Assembly: GCA_965119685.1 (NCBI GenBank)
Contig: OZ221971.1
Span: 2,418,001 to 2,482,000 of the forward strand
DNA from: Merdibacter sp965119685
GTDB taxonomy: Bacteria > Bacillota_I > Bacilli_A > Erysipelotrichales > Erysipelotrichaceae
DNA: 64,000 nucleotides
Direction of reading: 5' to 3'
A program made the position numbers and the translations under genes. The stretch's first letter is position 1. Every line of letters starts with the position of its first letter. The notes under the pieces were generated by a model, which had not been told where the DNA came from, searched no databases, and saw only the letters and a program-made list of their open reading frames with translations. Of the stretch, positions 7,498 to 14,734 are shown piece after piece.

Positions 7498-8520
7498 TCA
7501 TTTACCTTCCTTTCGATTCCAAATCATTGCTTTTTGCGCTTCGTAGCTTTGCTGCAGGCTGTCATCGATCCGGCGGATGAATGTCATCATATCGGATACA
7601 ACCTCCCTTTGACAGCTTTCCAGCAGCAAATCATGCCGACTGTTTTCATAATAGCGATAAAAGACGTTATAACAGGAGGAGTAACGAAAGCGGGTGAGCA
7701 TTTCGTCGATCTCCCGTGTGTAATTGGTGAGCGGATCGAGATAGCCGCACAGCGCATACAGGGGCAGATACGCCGGATAGCCGCTGATCCACTGACTCAT
7801 CGTCTGCTCACAGAGAATCATCAGCAGCGTCTGCATCGACGCCAGATCATAGTCGAAGCAAAGCGTCTCTTCCTTCTCGTATGCGCGCGCCTTTTTCCTA
7901 TCAACGCTTCGATACGCGCTTCGCAGAGGCTTTTCCGCTTTGTTTTCCGCTTGCGGCGCCAGCAGCAGCTCACGGCGGATCTTTTCTGAGGAAGTGTTAG
8001 GACCGTGCTGACGCAGCTGCTTTGTGCACAGACGCAGCAGGCGCGTGTAGCGATCGCTCATCCCCATGTCGTTGACAAACAACAGCGCATTGACATTGGC
8101 GTGATGCACCATATAGCTGCGAATCAGGGAACAGCCAAACCCAATCCCGATCATCGCATGCAGAAACGGCTGTACGAGCTGTCCGCCCTTTCGCGTGCTG
8201 AGGGCGCTAACCTCTCGCTTGATGGGATAACTTTGCATCACCTGCAAATACTGCTGATACAATAATGCAATCAGTTCATCGCTGCGCGCTCCCTCCAGAT
8301 TTCCCAGCTTTCCGCCAGAGCCGCCATGTCCCGGCAGATCGAGGCCAAACACCACATAGCCCATTTTGCACAGGCGTTCCATGATCGGCACATAACGGTC
8401 AATCGCATCATAAAGATCACAGACGATCTGAAGATAGCCTTTCCCTGTGTGCGCGGGGGAAAAGACCACGCCATACACCGGTGTCTTCCCTTTCCGCTCG
8501 ATCCATACCGCTTGTTTCAT
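7498..8520 (-). CDS. Alpha/beta-hydrolase (S33 lysophospholipase-like) lacking the nucleophile serine
   Basis: 340 residues. The fold is clear: GLDLPGHGGSGG follows the early strands, CGYLDPLTN holds the acid Asp and SRHDLLLE holds the His. The nucleophile elbow, usually GHSMGS, reads GIGFGCSLIRSY: the serine position is Gly, with a Cys-Ser pair three and four residues later. The family continuation is intact, so this is not a frameshift. It may be a pseudoenzyme or use the Cys or Ser of the shifted elbow. ATG at 8520 was chosen over GTG at 8529; upstream is a purine-rich GAGAGAGTGAGAG. It lies between the aldolase and a small membrane protein. Confidence 0.8.
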   Translation of the reverse strand: MKQAVWIERKGKTPVYGVVFSPAHTGKGYLQIVCDLYDAIDRYVPIMERLCKMGYVVFGLDLPGHGGSGGKLGNLEGARSDELIALLYQQYLQVMQSYPIKREVSALSTRKGGQLVQPFLHAMIGIGFGCSLIRSYMVHHANVNALLFVNDMGMSDRYTRLLRLCTKQLRQHGPNTSSEKIRRELLLAPQAENKAEKPLRSAYRSVDRKKARAYEKEETLCFDYDLASMQTLLMILCEQTMSQWISGYPAYLPLYALCGYLDPLTNYTREIDEMLTRFRYSSCYNVFYRYYENSRHDLLLESCQREVVSDMMTFIRRIDDSLQQSYEAQKAMIWNRKEGK

Positions 8521-8525
8521 CTCTC

Positions 8526-8807
8526 TCACTCTCTCAGCTTTTGATACTTTTTAAACCCATCGCTTTTGGGGCGGCGCACCTTGCGGCGGTATATCCCGCG
8601 GATGGCGCAAAACCCCAGATAGGCAAGCAATAACAGCAGCAGCGCTTTTGAGAAAGGGCTGTCTTTGGCGGTATCGGCGCTGATCGTCATCTGCTGAAAG
8701 ACGCTCGTCTGTAAGCCATCGCTCATAAACCAATAGATCGCCGCAGTCAGTATGGCCAGCTTACACAGCCATCGTCCGCCTCCCTGCCGTTTCATCGCCA
8801 CGTACAA
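8526..8807 (-). CDS. Small two-segment membrane protein
   Basis: 93 residues with two hydrophobic stretches, about residues 14-28 (LCKLAILTAAIYWFM) and 52-67 (ALLLLLLAYLGFCAI), and a basic C-terminus RRKVRRPKSDGFKKYQKLRE. I do not recognise a family. The TTG at 8807 has GGAGAGG 5 bases upstream; an ATG at 8795 is the alternative. The gene overlaps the end of dhaL, which suggests coupled translation. A second unknown membrane protein opens the same operon, so the two may work with the PTS or anchor a complex. Confidence 0.65.
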   Translation of the reverse strand: MYVAMKRQGGGRWLCKLAILTAAIYWFMSDGLQTSVFQQMTISADTAKDSPFSKALLLLLLAYLGFCAIRGIYRRKVRRPKSDGFKKYQKLRE

Positions 8808-9415
8808 ACCGCCCTCTCCATCGCTTTGATAAAGTGATAGGCAGCCATCGTTCCCGGATCGACGATGCCGATGCTGTTTGCCCCGCGAAAGGCTAACCGC
8901 CCATGTACCGCCTGCATCTGCTTTGCCCGCTGTACACCCTCCATCGCCGCCGCGCTTGCCGCCGCCAGCATCTGCGGCGCGCTTTCCTCTATGTGATCGC
9001 GCATCGCTCTTGCCGCCGGATAAATGGCGTCCAAGAAGGTCTTTTCCCCCTCCTTGGCCTTTCCCATGTGCTCGACGCCGGCTGCCATTCCTTCGACAAG
9101 GACGCTTAACGCTTCTCTATCCCATGCCGTTTTGCCTTTCAAACGCTTGCCCGCCTCTATAAAGCCGCAGGAGAGAAGCGTTCCCATCGAGGAGGAAGCC
9201 GTCTTGTTCAGCAGCTTTCCCGCCGCATACAACAGCTTGCCCAAATCCGTTTGTTCACTCTCTGAAAACTCTTTCGCCAGGGCGCTGAAGCCATCTGCCA
9301 AGACGATGCCCAGATCGCCGTCGCCCCCGACGCTATCCAACTCCACCAGCTCCTTCTGACAATTGACAAATTCTTTTTGCCATGCCAGAAACAGCGATTG
9401 TGTCCGCTCATTCAT
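8792..9415 (-). CDS. dhaL: Dihydroxyacetone kinase subunit L
   Basis: 207 residues, the family length. DGDLGIVLADGF near residue 35 supplies the Asp cluster that binds the magnesium-nucleotide; the usual His/Thr after DGD is Leu. ASSSMGTLLSCGF and the late GIVDPGTMA segment are also typical. DhaL carries the ADP/ATP and phosphorylates the ketose bound to DhaK. ATG at 9415 overlaps the dhaK stop. No DhaM is present, so the kinase may use ATP directly or get phosphate from a PTS protein elsewhere. Confidence 0.88.
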   Translation of the reverse strand: MNERTQSLFLAWQKEFVNCQKELVELDSVGGDGDLGIVLADGFSALAKEFSESEQTDLGKLLYAAGKLLNKTASSSMGTLLSCGFIEAGKRLKGKTAWDREALSVLVEGMAAGVEHMGKAKEGEKTFLDAIYPAARAMRDHIEESAPQMLAAASAAAMEGVQRAKQMQAVHGRLAFRGANSIGIVDPGTMAAYHFIKAMERAVCTWR

Positions 9416-10433
9416 CGTGCTTCTCCATCTGCTTGAAGAAGGGCGTATCCGCAGCCGCCTCCATATACGTCTTCAGCTCCTCATCCAGCTTGAGCAGCGA
9501 TACGGACAAGCCCGCCATTTCCAAGGACGTCGCATATTCGCCCACATAGGTGCGATGCACGCCGATGCCCCGCTGTGCCAACAGCTGATGCACCTTGCGG
9601 CTGACGACTAACTGCTCCTCTAACGGGGTCGCTCCCAAGCCGTTGATCAGCACATCTGCCTGATCGCCCTCACACAGGCTTAAATCCTCGATCACCGCTT
9701 CGCACAGCTCCGCCGCAATCACATCGGCGCTCTGTATCGGCCCGCGGCGGATGCCCGGCTCGCCATGGATGCCCATGCCGATCTCCATCTCATCCTCTTG
9801 GATGGTGAAGCCGGGGTGCCCAACCCGAGGAACTGTGCAGGCAGACAGCGCTACGCCCATCGTCGCACAATTATGCGCGGCATGCTGCGCAACGCGCTTC
9901 ACCTCATCGAGATCCAGCATCGCCGCTGCCGCCGCTCCGGCGCATTTATAGACGAAGAAGATGCCCGCTACGCCACGGCGGATGTTCTTCTCCCCCTCCT
10001 TGGGGCGCGGTCCGCTCGCGACGTCTTCTCCGGCGATGACGCTTTCCACACGGATGTCCGCTTCCATCTCCGCCATCTCCGCCGCCATCGTAAAGTTGAA
10101 GATGTCGCCGTTATAATTGCCATAGATATACAATACGCCGCTTCCCTGATCGATCGCGCGTGTCACATTCAGCATCTGCTCGGCGCTGGGCGACTGAAAG
10201 ACATCGCCCACGGCGCAGCCATCCAGCATCCCCTCGCCGATATAGCCCAGAAACAGCGGTAAATGCCCGCTGCCTCCGCCGCTCGCCAAGGCAACCTTGC
10301 CCTTGCACAACTGTTGTTTCACCATGCAGTGCACGTCATCATCGCAATAGGTCACATACTGCGGGAAAGAGGCGTACATCCCCTCCAGCATTTCCGGTAT
10401 GAATTGCTTGGGATCATTGAGAAACTTTTTCAT
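9408..10433 (-). CDS. dhaK: Dihydroxyacetone kinase subunit K-like
   Basis: 341 residues. Key elements are the GGGSGH motif near residue 56, NYNGDIFNF with the catalytic Asp, and MGIHGEPG with the His that binds the ketone covalently. The sequence after GGGSGH is LPLFLGYIG, not the EPAHxGYVG of classical glycerone kinases, and the following motif is VFQSPS. This suggests a different ketose, for example a four-carbon sugar or a ketose phosphate; that is inference. ATG at 10433 has AAGGAGC upstream. The gene is translationally coupled to dhaL. Confidence 0.87.
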   Translation of the reverse strand: MKKFLNDPKQFIPEMLEGMYASFPQYVTYCDDDVHCMVKQQLCKGKVALASGGGSGHLPLFLGYIGEGMLDGCAVGDVFQSPSAEQMLNVTRAIDQGSGVLYIYGNYNGDIFNFTMAAEMAEMEADIRVESVIAGEDVASGPRPKEGEKNIRRGVAGIFFVYKCAGAAAAAMLDLDEVKRVAQHAAHNCATMGVALSACTVPRVGHPGFTIQEDEMEIGMGIHGEPGIRRGPIQSADVIAAELCEAVIEDLSLCEGDQADVLINGLGATPLEEQLVVSRKVHQLLAQRGIGVHRTYVGEYATSLEMAGLSVSLLKLDEELKTYMEAAADTPFFKQMEKHDE

Positions 10434-10443
10434 AGCCCGCTCC

Positions 10444-12075
10444 TTATGCGCTCATGATGCCTAAGCCGCCGAAGATGATCGCAAACGCCAGCAGCAACAG
10501 CGTCGCCTTTAAGATGTTGCCGCCCTTTTTCAGATAGCCATACACGCCAAAGACCATCGCCAGCGAGAGGATACCCGGTGCGATCGCATTGATCAGCGTC
10601 TCTTGGAAGCTGATCGACTCCGTACCATACGGGATGTTGAAGCTGAATACCAGGCTGACATTCTCCGCCGCCATGACGCCCATCACAAACAGGCCGACGA
10701 TGCTGAAGAACGTGATGATCTTCTGGATAGAATTGTTCTGCAAGATCGCAGTAGCGCTCGCCGTACCCAGCTTATAGCCCATGTTGAACATGAAGCGGCC
10801 CTCCAGCACGAGAATCGCATACAGCAAAATATCGTCCACGATCGGTGCCCAGATCATACCCTGTTGGGCAAAGCCCATGAAGAATGTCGACATCAGCGGT
10901 TTGATCGTCGCATAGTTAAGCGTATCGCCGATACCGGCAAACGGCCCCATCATACCGGACTTCACACTGTTGATGAGCTCCGGTGAAAGCTGCTCTTCTG
11001 CGGCGGCGCCATCGCGCTTTTGAATGGCGCGTTGTTCCTCCATGGAGACGACGACGCCCGGAATGATACCGCCGACCATATTCTCGGTGATGAAGAATTC
11101 CATGTGACGCTCCAAGCCTGATATCTGCTCTTGCGGATCGTTTGGATAGAGCTCCTGCAAAGCCGGCGCCATGGACAGACACATACCCAGCGCCTGCAAG
11201 CGCTCGACATTGTCGACGTGACAAACGTGCAAACGCCAGTTGAACCATACGCGGTTCAGCGTCTTTTTGCTGAGGATATGCTCCTGATCGCTGGTCTTTT
11301 TCGTCAATGCGAACAAATCGCCAAACAAACTGCCGCTGTCTTCCGCTTTCTTGGTGAACTGCACATACAGCCATGCGAGGAAGATACCCAGCAGGCAGCC
11401 CGGAATCGTGCTGAGTCCGGTATATTGCGCGAAGAAGAAACCGGCGACAAAAAACGGAATCAGATTGCCCTTGCCGATGACCATGATCGTCATCGCAAAG
11501 CCCAGCGCCGGCATGATGCCGCCCGCCAAGGTAAACATATTGCTCGCCCAATCCGGCAGACCGTTCATCAAGAAACCGAGACTGTCAACGCCATACATCA
11601 GCACTAACGTCATCGGCACTAAGAAGATCACACAGCGGATGAGCGGTCCATAGATCAATGACGTGCGCTTGAGCTCCGCAACATTGCCCTGCGAAGCCGC
11701 CTTATCGGCATGGTGCACCGTCCAGACCATCGCCACGCGCTTGACCGTGTGCAGCTGCGCCATGATCAAGGATGCGGCCGAAGAGATAACCAATCCCTGA
11801 TCCAAGGTGATGCCCTGCGTGATGACCATGGCGGTCGTGATGATACCCGCCGCCTCCTTATCCACCGGCATCGCTCCGCCGACCGCCGTCAAAGCTAAAT
11901 ACATCGGCTGAATCGTACCGCCGACGATCACACCGGTCGTCGGATCTCCCAAAATGGTACCGGTCAGCAGGGAAATCAGCATCAGATCACAGAAGCAATA
12001 AGTGAATGGCACATAGATTTCACCTGCGGCCAACCAGTACAGACATGCGATTAAAATCGCTTGTACAAGTGACAT
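10444..12075 (-). CDS. PTS mannose-family permease, fused IIC and IID
   Basis: 543 residues. Residues 1-260 are a IIC domain with GEIYVPFTYCF, LTGTILGDPTTGVIVGGTIQ and several membrane spans; residues about 265-543 are a IID domain with FNWRLHVCHVDNVERLQALG, FFITENMVGGIIPG and MMGPFAGIGDTLNYATIKP. In most mannose-family systems these are separate proteins. The join, around residues 245-270, is a hydrophilic linker. AAAGGAG lies 10 bases before the ATG. Together with the IIA (12105) and IIB (6091) it makes a complete permease that imports and phosphorylates the unknown sugar. Confidence 0.92.
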   Translation of the reverse strand: MSLVQAILIACLYWLAAGEIYVPFTYCFCDLMLISLLTGTILGDPTTGVIVGGTIQPMYLALTAVGGAMPVDKEAAGIITTAMVITQGITLDQGLVISSAASLIMAQLHTVKRVAMVWTVHHADKAASQGNVAELKRTSLIYGPLIRCVIFLVPMTLVLMYGVDSLGFLMNGLPDWASNMFTLAGGIMPALGFAMTIMVIGKGNLIPFFVAGFFFAQYTGLSTIPGCLLGIFLAWLYVQFTKKAEDSGSLFGDLFALTKKTSDQEHILSKKTLNRVWFNWRLHVCHVDNVERLQALGMCLSMAPALQELYPNDPQEQISGLERHMEFFITENMVGGIIPGVVVSMEEQRAIQKRDGAAAEEQLSPELINSVKSGMMGPFAGIGDTLNYATIKPLMSTFFMGFAQQGMIWAPIVDDILLYAILVLEGRFMFNMGYKLGTASATAILQNNSIQKIITFFSIVGLFVMGVMAAENVSLVFSFNIPYGTESISFQETLINAIAPGILSLAMVFGVYGYLKKGGNILKATLLLLAFAIIFGGLGIMSA

Positions 12076-12104
12076 AAATGATGTTCTCCTTTCCTTTTTC
12101 TTTT

Positions 12105-12518
12105 TTATGCACAGCCGGTATCCGATGCGATGTACACCTTCGTGATTCCCTCCTTTCCCTTTTCCACCAGCTGATCGCCTAATTCATCCAGCGTCCCCGC
12201 GTCGAGCGAGAACAGCGCCTCCAGCACCATGCCCAGATTCACGCCGGTAACGATGCGGTAATTGGTATAGCGAAAGCCCATCAGCGCACTGTTGCAGGGA
12301 CTGGCGCCGTACAGATCGCAGAGAATCAAAAATTCATCCGCTTCCTCCTTGTCCGCTAAAAACGCCTGCACCTCACAGAGGAACGTCTGCACCTCCTTGC
12401 CCATCGTCATGCAGAAGGGATGCACCCGCTTTGCCTGTTGTTCTCCGGCGATGAGCTTCACTGCGTCTTGTAAAGCGCAGGCGAGTTCATCGTGTGCTGC
12501 AATGACTAAATATCTCAT
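12105..12518 (-). CDS. PTS mannose-family IIA component
   Basis: 137 residues. The phosphorylated His is in VIAAHDELA near residue 9; FLILCDLYGASPCNSAL and IVTGVNLGMVLEAL are the usual family strands. It takes phosphate from HPr (a ptsH gene is at 16584) and passes it to IIB. ATG at 12518 has GAGAGGAG 8 bases upstream and overlaps the stop of the preceding gene as ATGA. The fold is shared with DhaM, but the VTGVNL segment favours a sugar PTS IIA. Confidence 0.9.
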   Translation of the reverse strand: MRYLVIAAHDELACALQDAVKLIAGEQQAKRVHPFCMTMGKEVQTFLCEVQAFLADKEEADEFLILCDLYGASPCNSALMGFRYTNYRIVTGVNLGMVLEALFSLDAGTLDELGDQLVEKGKEGITKVYIASDTGCA

Positions 12519-13087
12519 GATGATTGCTCCTCTCTTTTTTTCAGCAGATGAAACAGCGCCAAAGCACAGACAGCGGCAGAAGCGAGAATCATCGCGATAT
12601 AAAATACCCATGTCAACCACGCTTCCATTTCCCTTGGCGCCGTAAACGCCGGCCACAGATACAGCGTGATGAAGTTATACAGAAACAGCCCGCTGATCAC
12701 AGCGGATAACAGCGCCAGCTTGCCTAAGGACGCGCGCGGCGCCAAGATGAGGCTGACCCGCCAGCCGCGTTTTTCCGATATCGGCGTTCCTGTTACCTCC
12801 CTGAGTGAAGGCAGAAACACAAAGCGATACAGCAGCTGGAAGACGAGAAAGACGCCGACCCCTAATACGATAGCCATCAAGGGCTTTGGCACATAATAGT
12901 GAAAGAGAAACCCCGTCAGCATGGCGATGACAAAGCGCATCCGAAACAGCTGAAAGAGACGCTGCTGACGCGCATCCAGTATCAGATAACCGTCTTTGCG
13001 CCGATTGAGGATGTACAGCTTGCCAAAGTCGTCCGCATACAGGAAGCGCCCGACCTCACGAACGCGGTGATGATTGATTTTTGTCAT
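12515..13087 (-). CDS. Integral membrane protein, first gene of the sugar operon
   Basis: 190 residues. A hydrophilic N-terminus with ADDFGKLYILNRRKDGYLILD is followed by four hydrophobic segments, roughly 49-66, 69-87, 125-145 and 155-175. The C-terminus HLLKKREEQSS is charged. No family is recognised. ATG at 13087 has GGTGG 6 bases upstream and was preferred over TTG at 13099. Being first in the operon and coupled to IIA suggests a role in sugar sensing or transport, but nothing in the sequence proves it. Confidence 0.7.
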   Translation of the reverse strand: MTKINHHRVREVGRFLYADDFGKLYILNRRKDGYLILDARQQRLFQLFRMRFVIAMLTGFLFHYYVPKPLMAIVLGVGVFLVFQLLYRFVFLPSLREVTGTPISEKRGWRVSLILAPRASLGKLALLSAVISGLFLYNFITLYLWPAFTAPREMEAWLTWVFYIAMILASAAVCALALFHLLKKREEQSS

Positions 13088-13100
13088 AATTTCCACCAAA

Positions 13101-13115
13101 TTAAATCGCTTACAA
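13101..13115 (-). promoter_or_regulatory. CcpA cre site
   Basis: TTGTAAGCGATTTAA on the minus strand matches the cre consensus WTGNAARCGNWWWCA at all but one position. It lies between the predicted transcription start and the first start codon of the sugar operon, where CcpA acts as a block. This fits carbon catabolite repression of a PTS catabolic operon. Confidence 0.6.
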
Positions 13116-13128
13116 CCTTTCCATCACA

Positions 13129-13156
13129 ATAATATCATTTCAAAATAATTTTACAA
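13129..13156 (-). promoter_or_regulatory. Promoter of the sugar operon
   Basis: On the minus strand TTGTAA (13151-13156) and TATTAT (13129-13134) are 16 bp apart. The expected start is near 13122, about 35 bases before the ATG at 13087. The region is very AT-rich. Confidence 0.5.
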
Positions 13157-13172
13157 TTTTATATCATAATTA

Positions 13173-13192
13173 TTTTAATTCAAAAATTAAAA
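13173..13192. promoter_or_regulatory. Inverted repeat, candidate DeoR operator
   Basis: TTTTAAT and ATTAAAA are 6 bases apart and perfectly complementary. The site lies just upstream of the sugar operon promoter, between it and the divergent deoR-type gene. Because the region is AT-rich, the palindrome could be chance. Confidence 0.4.
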
Positions 13193-13342
13193 ATAGTGGA
13201 TAATGAGAAAATTCCTTTTTATTTTTTATTATTCAAAAAGTTTTTGCTTTCTGCTTCATCGCTGTCTGCCCCTGTGACGGCGGAAAGAGACAGCGTCTGT
13301 ATCCGAGGGCTCCTTTTTATGGAAATGCGCGGCAAAACCGTA

Positions 13343-13348
13343 TATAAT
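13343..13348 (+). promoter_or_regulatory. -10 box for the DeoR-family gene
   Basis: TATAAT at 13343-13348 lies 43 bases before the ATG at 13391. No good -35 box is seen at 17 bp, so expression may be low or activator-dependent. Confidence 0.4.
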
Positions 13349-13390
13349 GAACATAGAGGCGCAGGCTTTGATGCCATTGGGAGGGAGACT

Positions 13391-14173
13391 ATGAAAAAGA
13401 GCGTGGAGAAGCGGATCACCGCCATTCAGAAATATTTGCTGGACAAGGAGAAGGCCTCCGTCAAAGAATTAAGCGTACTGTTACAGGTAACGCCGGAAAT
13501 GATCCGCAAGGACCTTTCCTTTTTAGAGGAGAAAGGCTTTCTGTTTCGTACCCACGGCGGAGCGGTGCTGCGCAATTCCAACATCGATATCCCGCTCTCC
13601 ATTCGTTCCAAGGAGAAGATCGAGTTAAAAAAACAGCTTTGCAGCCGCGCCATCGACCTGATCCACGATGAGGACTGCATCTTCGTCGATCCCAGCAGCA
13701 CACTGCTGCATCTGGGCAATCTGATCCGTCTGCGTAAAAATCTGACCGTCGTCACCAACTGCTTCGACTTCTTAAACACCGCCCGCGACAGCAACCAGAC
13801 GATTTTCTTTCTGGGCGGCAAGTACAGCGCGACCGGAAATCGCAGCGAAGGGCAGTTCCAGCTTTCCATGGTGGAAAAGTTTCGGTTCGACATCTCCTTT
13901 TTCGGGAGCGACGGCGTGCTGAACATGGATGGGCCGGGCACCCAGTCCAACGACGCCATCTTTTTAAACGAGACGGTGCTCGCCAACAGCAAGAAAAAAG
14001 TGCTCGTGCTGGATTCCTCCAAATTCCAGCTCTCTTCCCGCTATCAGTACGCCGATTACAGCGACTTTGACGTACTGATCACCGACACGCTCCCCTCACA
14101 GCTGCGTGCGCGCATTCCCATCGAAACCATTCTCACGCTGGAAAACGCCTGGCAGACGCCGTTACACGCATAA
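13391..14173 (+). CDS. DeoR-family transcriptional regulator of the sugar operon
   Basis: 260 residues. The N-terminal winged helix reads RITAIQKYLLDKEKASVKEL with the recognition segment VTPEMIRKDLSFLEEKGFLFRTHGGA, the DeoR signature ending in RxHGGA. The C-terminal sugar-phosphate sensor has VDPSSTLLHLG, VVTNCFDFLN and SFFGSDGV. ATG at 13391 has GGGAGG 6 bases upstream; a longer frame from 13196 lacks a site. It is divergent from the sugar operon and most likely represses it until a sugar phosphate binds. Confidence 0.9.
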   Translation: MKKSVEKRITAIQKYLLDKEKASVKELSVLLQVTPEMIRKDLSFLEEKGFLFRTHGGAVLRNSNIDIPLSIRSKEKIELKKQLCSRAIDLIHDEDCIFVDPSSTLLHLGNLIRLRKNLTVVTNCFDFLNTARDSNQTIFFLGGKYSATGNRSEGQFQLSMVEKFRFDISFFGSDGVLNMDGPGTQSNDAIFLNETVLANSKKKVLVLDSSKFQLSSRYQYADYSDFDVLITDTLPSQLRARIPIETILTLENAWQTPLHA

Positions 14174-14337
14174 GGGAGTGTCCTGTGGTTCCCCCTCTAA
14201 TGGCAAAGCAGACGCGGCCATCACCCGCTTTATTTTCTTGATCGACATGCGACCCCACGCCATTCTTTACGGCTGCCCTCGTGCAGCTAACGGCGAAACA
14301 GCGCTTTGCGCTCGTCTGCATTTCAGAAAAAGTATAT

Positions 14338-14383
14338 AAAAAGCGTTTTCTCCACAGCAAGACACCGGGGAAACGCTTTTTTG
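14338..14383 (+). terminator. Intrinsic terminator after the DeoR-family gene
   Basis: AAAAAGCGTTTTCTCC (14338-14353) and GGGGAAACGCTTTTTT (14367-14382) form a long stem with a T6 end. It can also work on the minus strand. The remaining part of 14174-14650 holds no credible gene. Confidence 0.75.
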
Positions 14384-14650
14384 ACGGCATTCAGGGAGAT
14401 TGCAAGCTGGAATGGATCACCATATTCGCACACGCCGCTCTTTTGATAACAAACTGCAGTCCTCGATAGGACAAAGAGGGACGAAACAGAAATATGATAA
14501 TGAAAGCAAGGCAAACGCCAAGAAGCATCCCCCCATAATATTGCAAAGCCAAAGCCGAAGCAATCATCTCTCATTACAGTTTCTTCAATCATCCCATTAC
14601 ATCTGCGATGCCTTTCACAGATCATGCTTTTCTTCCTCGCCAAGCACAAA

Positions 14651-14728
14651 AAAAGGACGCGCCGTCATCCGCCGCGCATTGAATACATCCAGCATCTTAG
14701 CGCATATGGACACCGACTGCGTCCTTTT
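14651..14728 (-). terminator. Large-loop terminator after phosphoglucomutase
   Basis: AAAAGGACGC (14651-14660) pairs with GCGTCCTTTT (14719-14728), and on the minus strand seven T follow. The loop of about 58 bases probably folds internally. It starts 7 bases after the stop of the mutase gene. Confidence 0.55.
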
Positions 14729-14734
14729 GTCTGT

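Noticed and set aside
14323..14649. Small minus-strand open frame between the DeoR-family and mutase genes
   Set aside because: It covers the deoR terminator stem, is Cys-rich and shows no family or good start signal.
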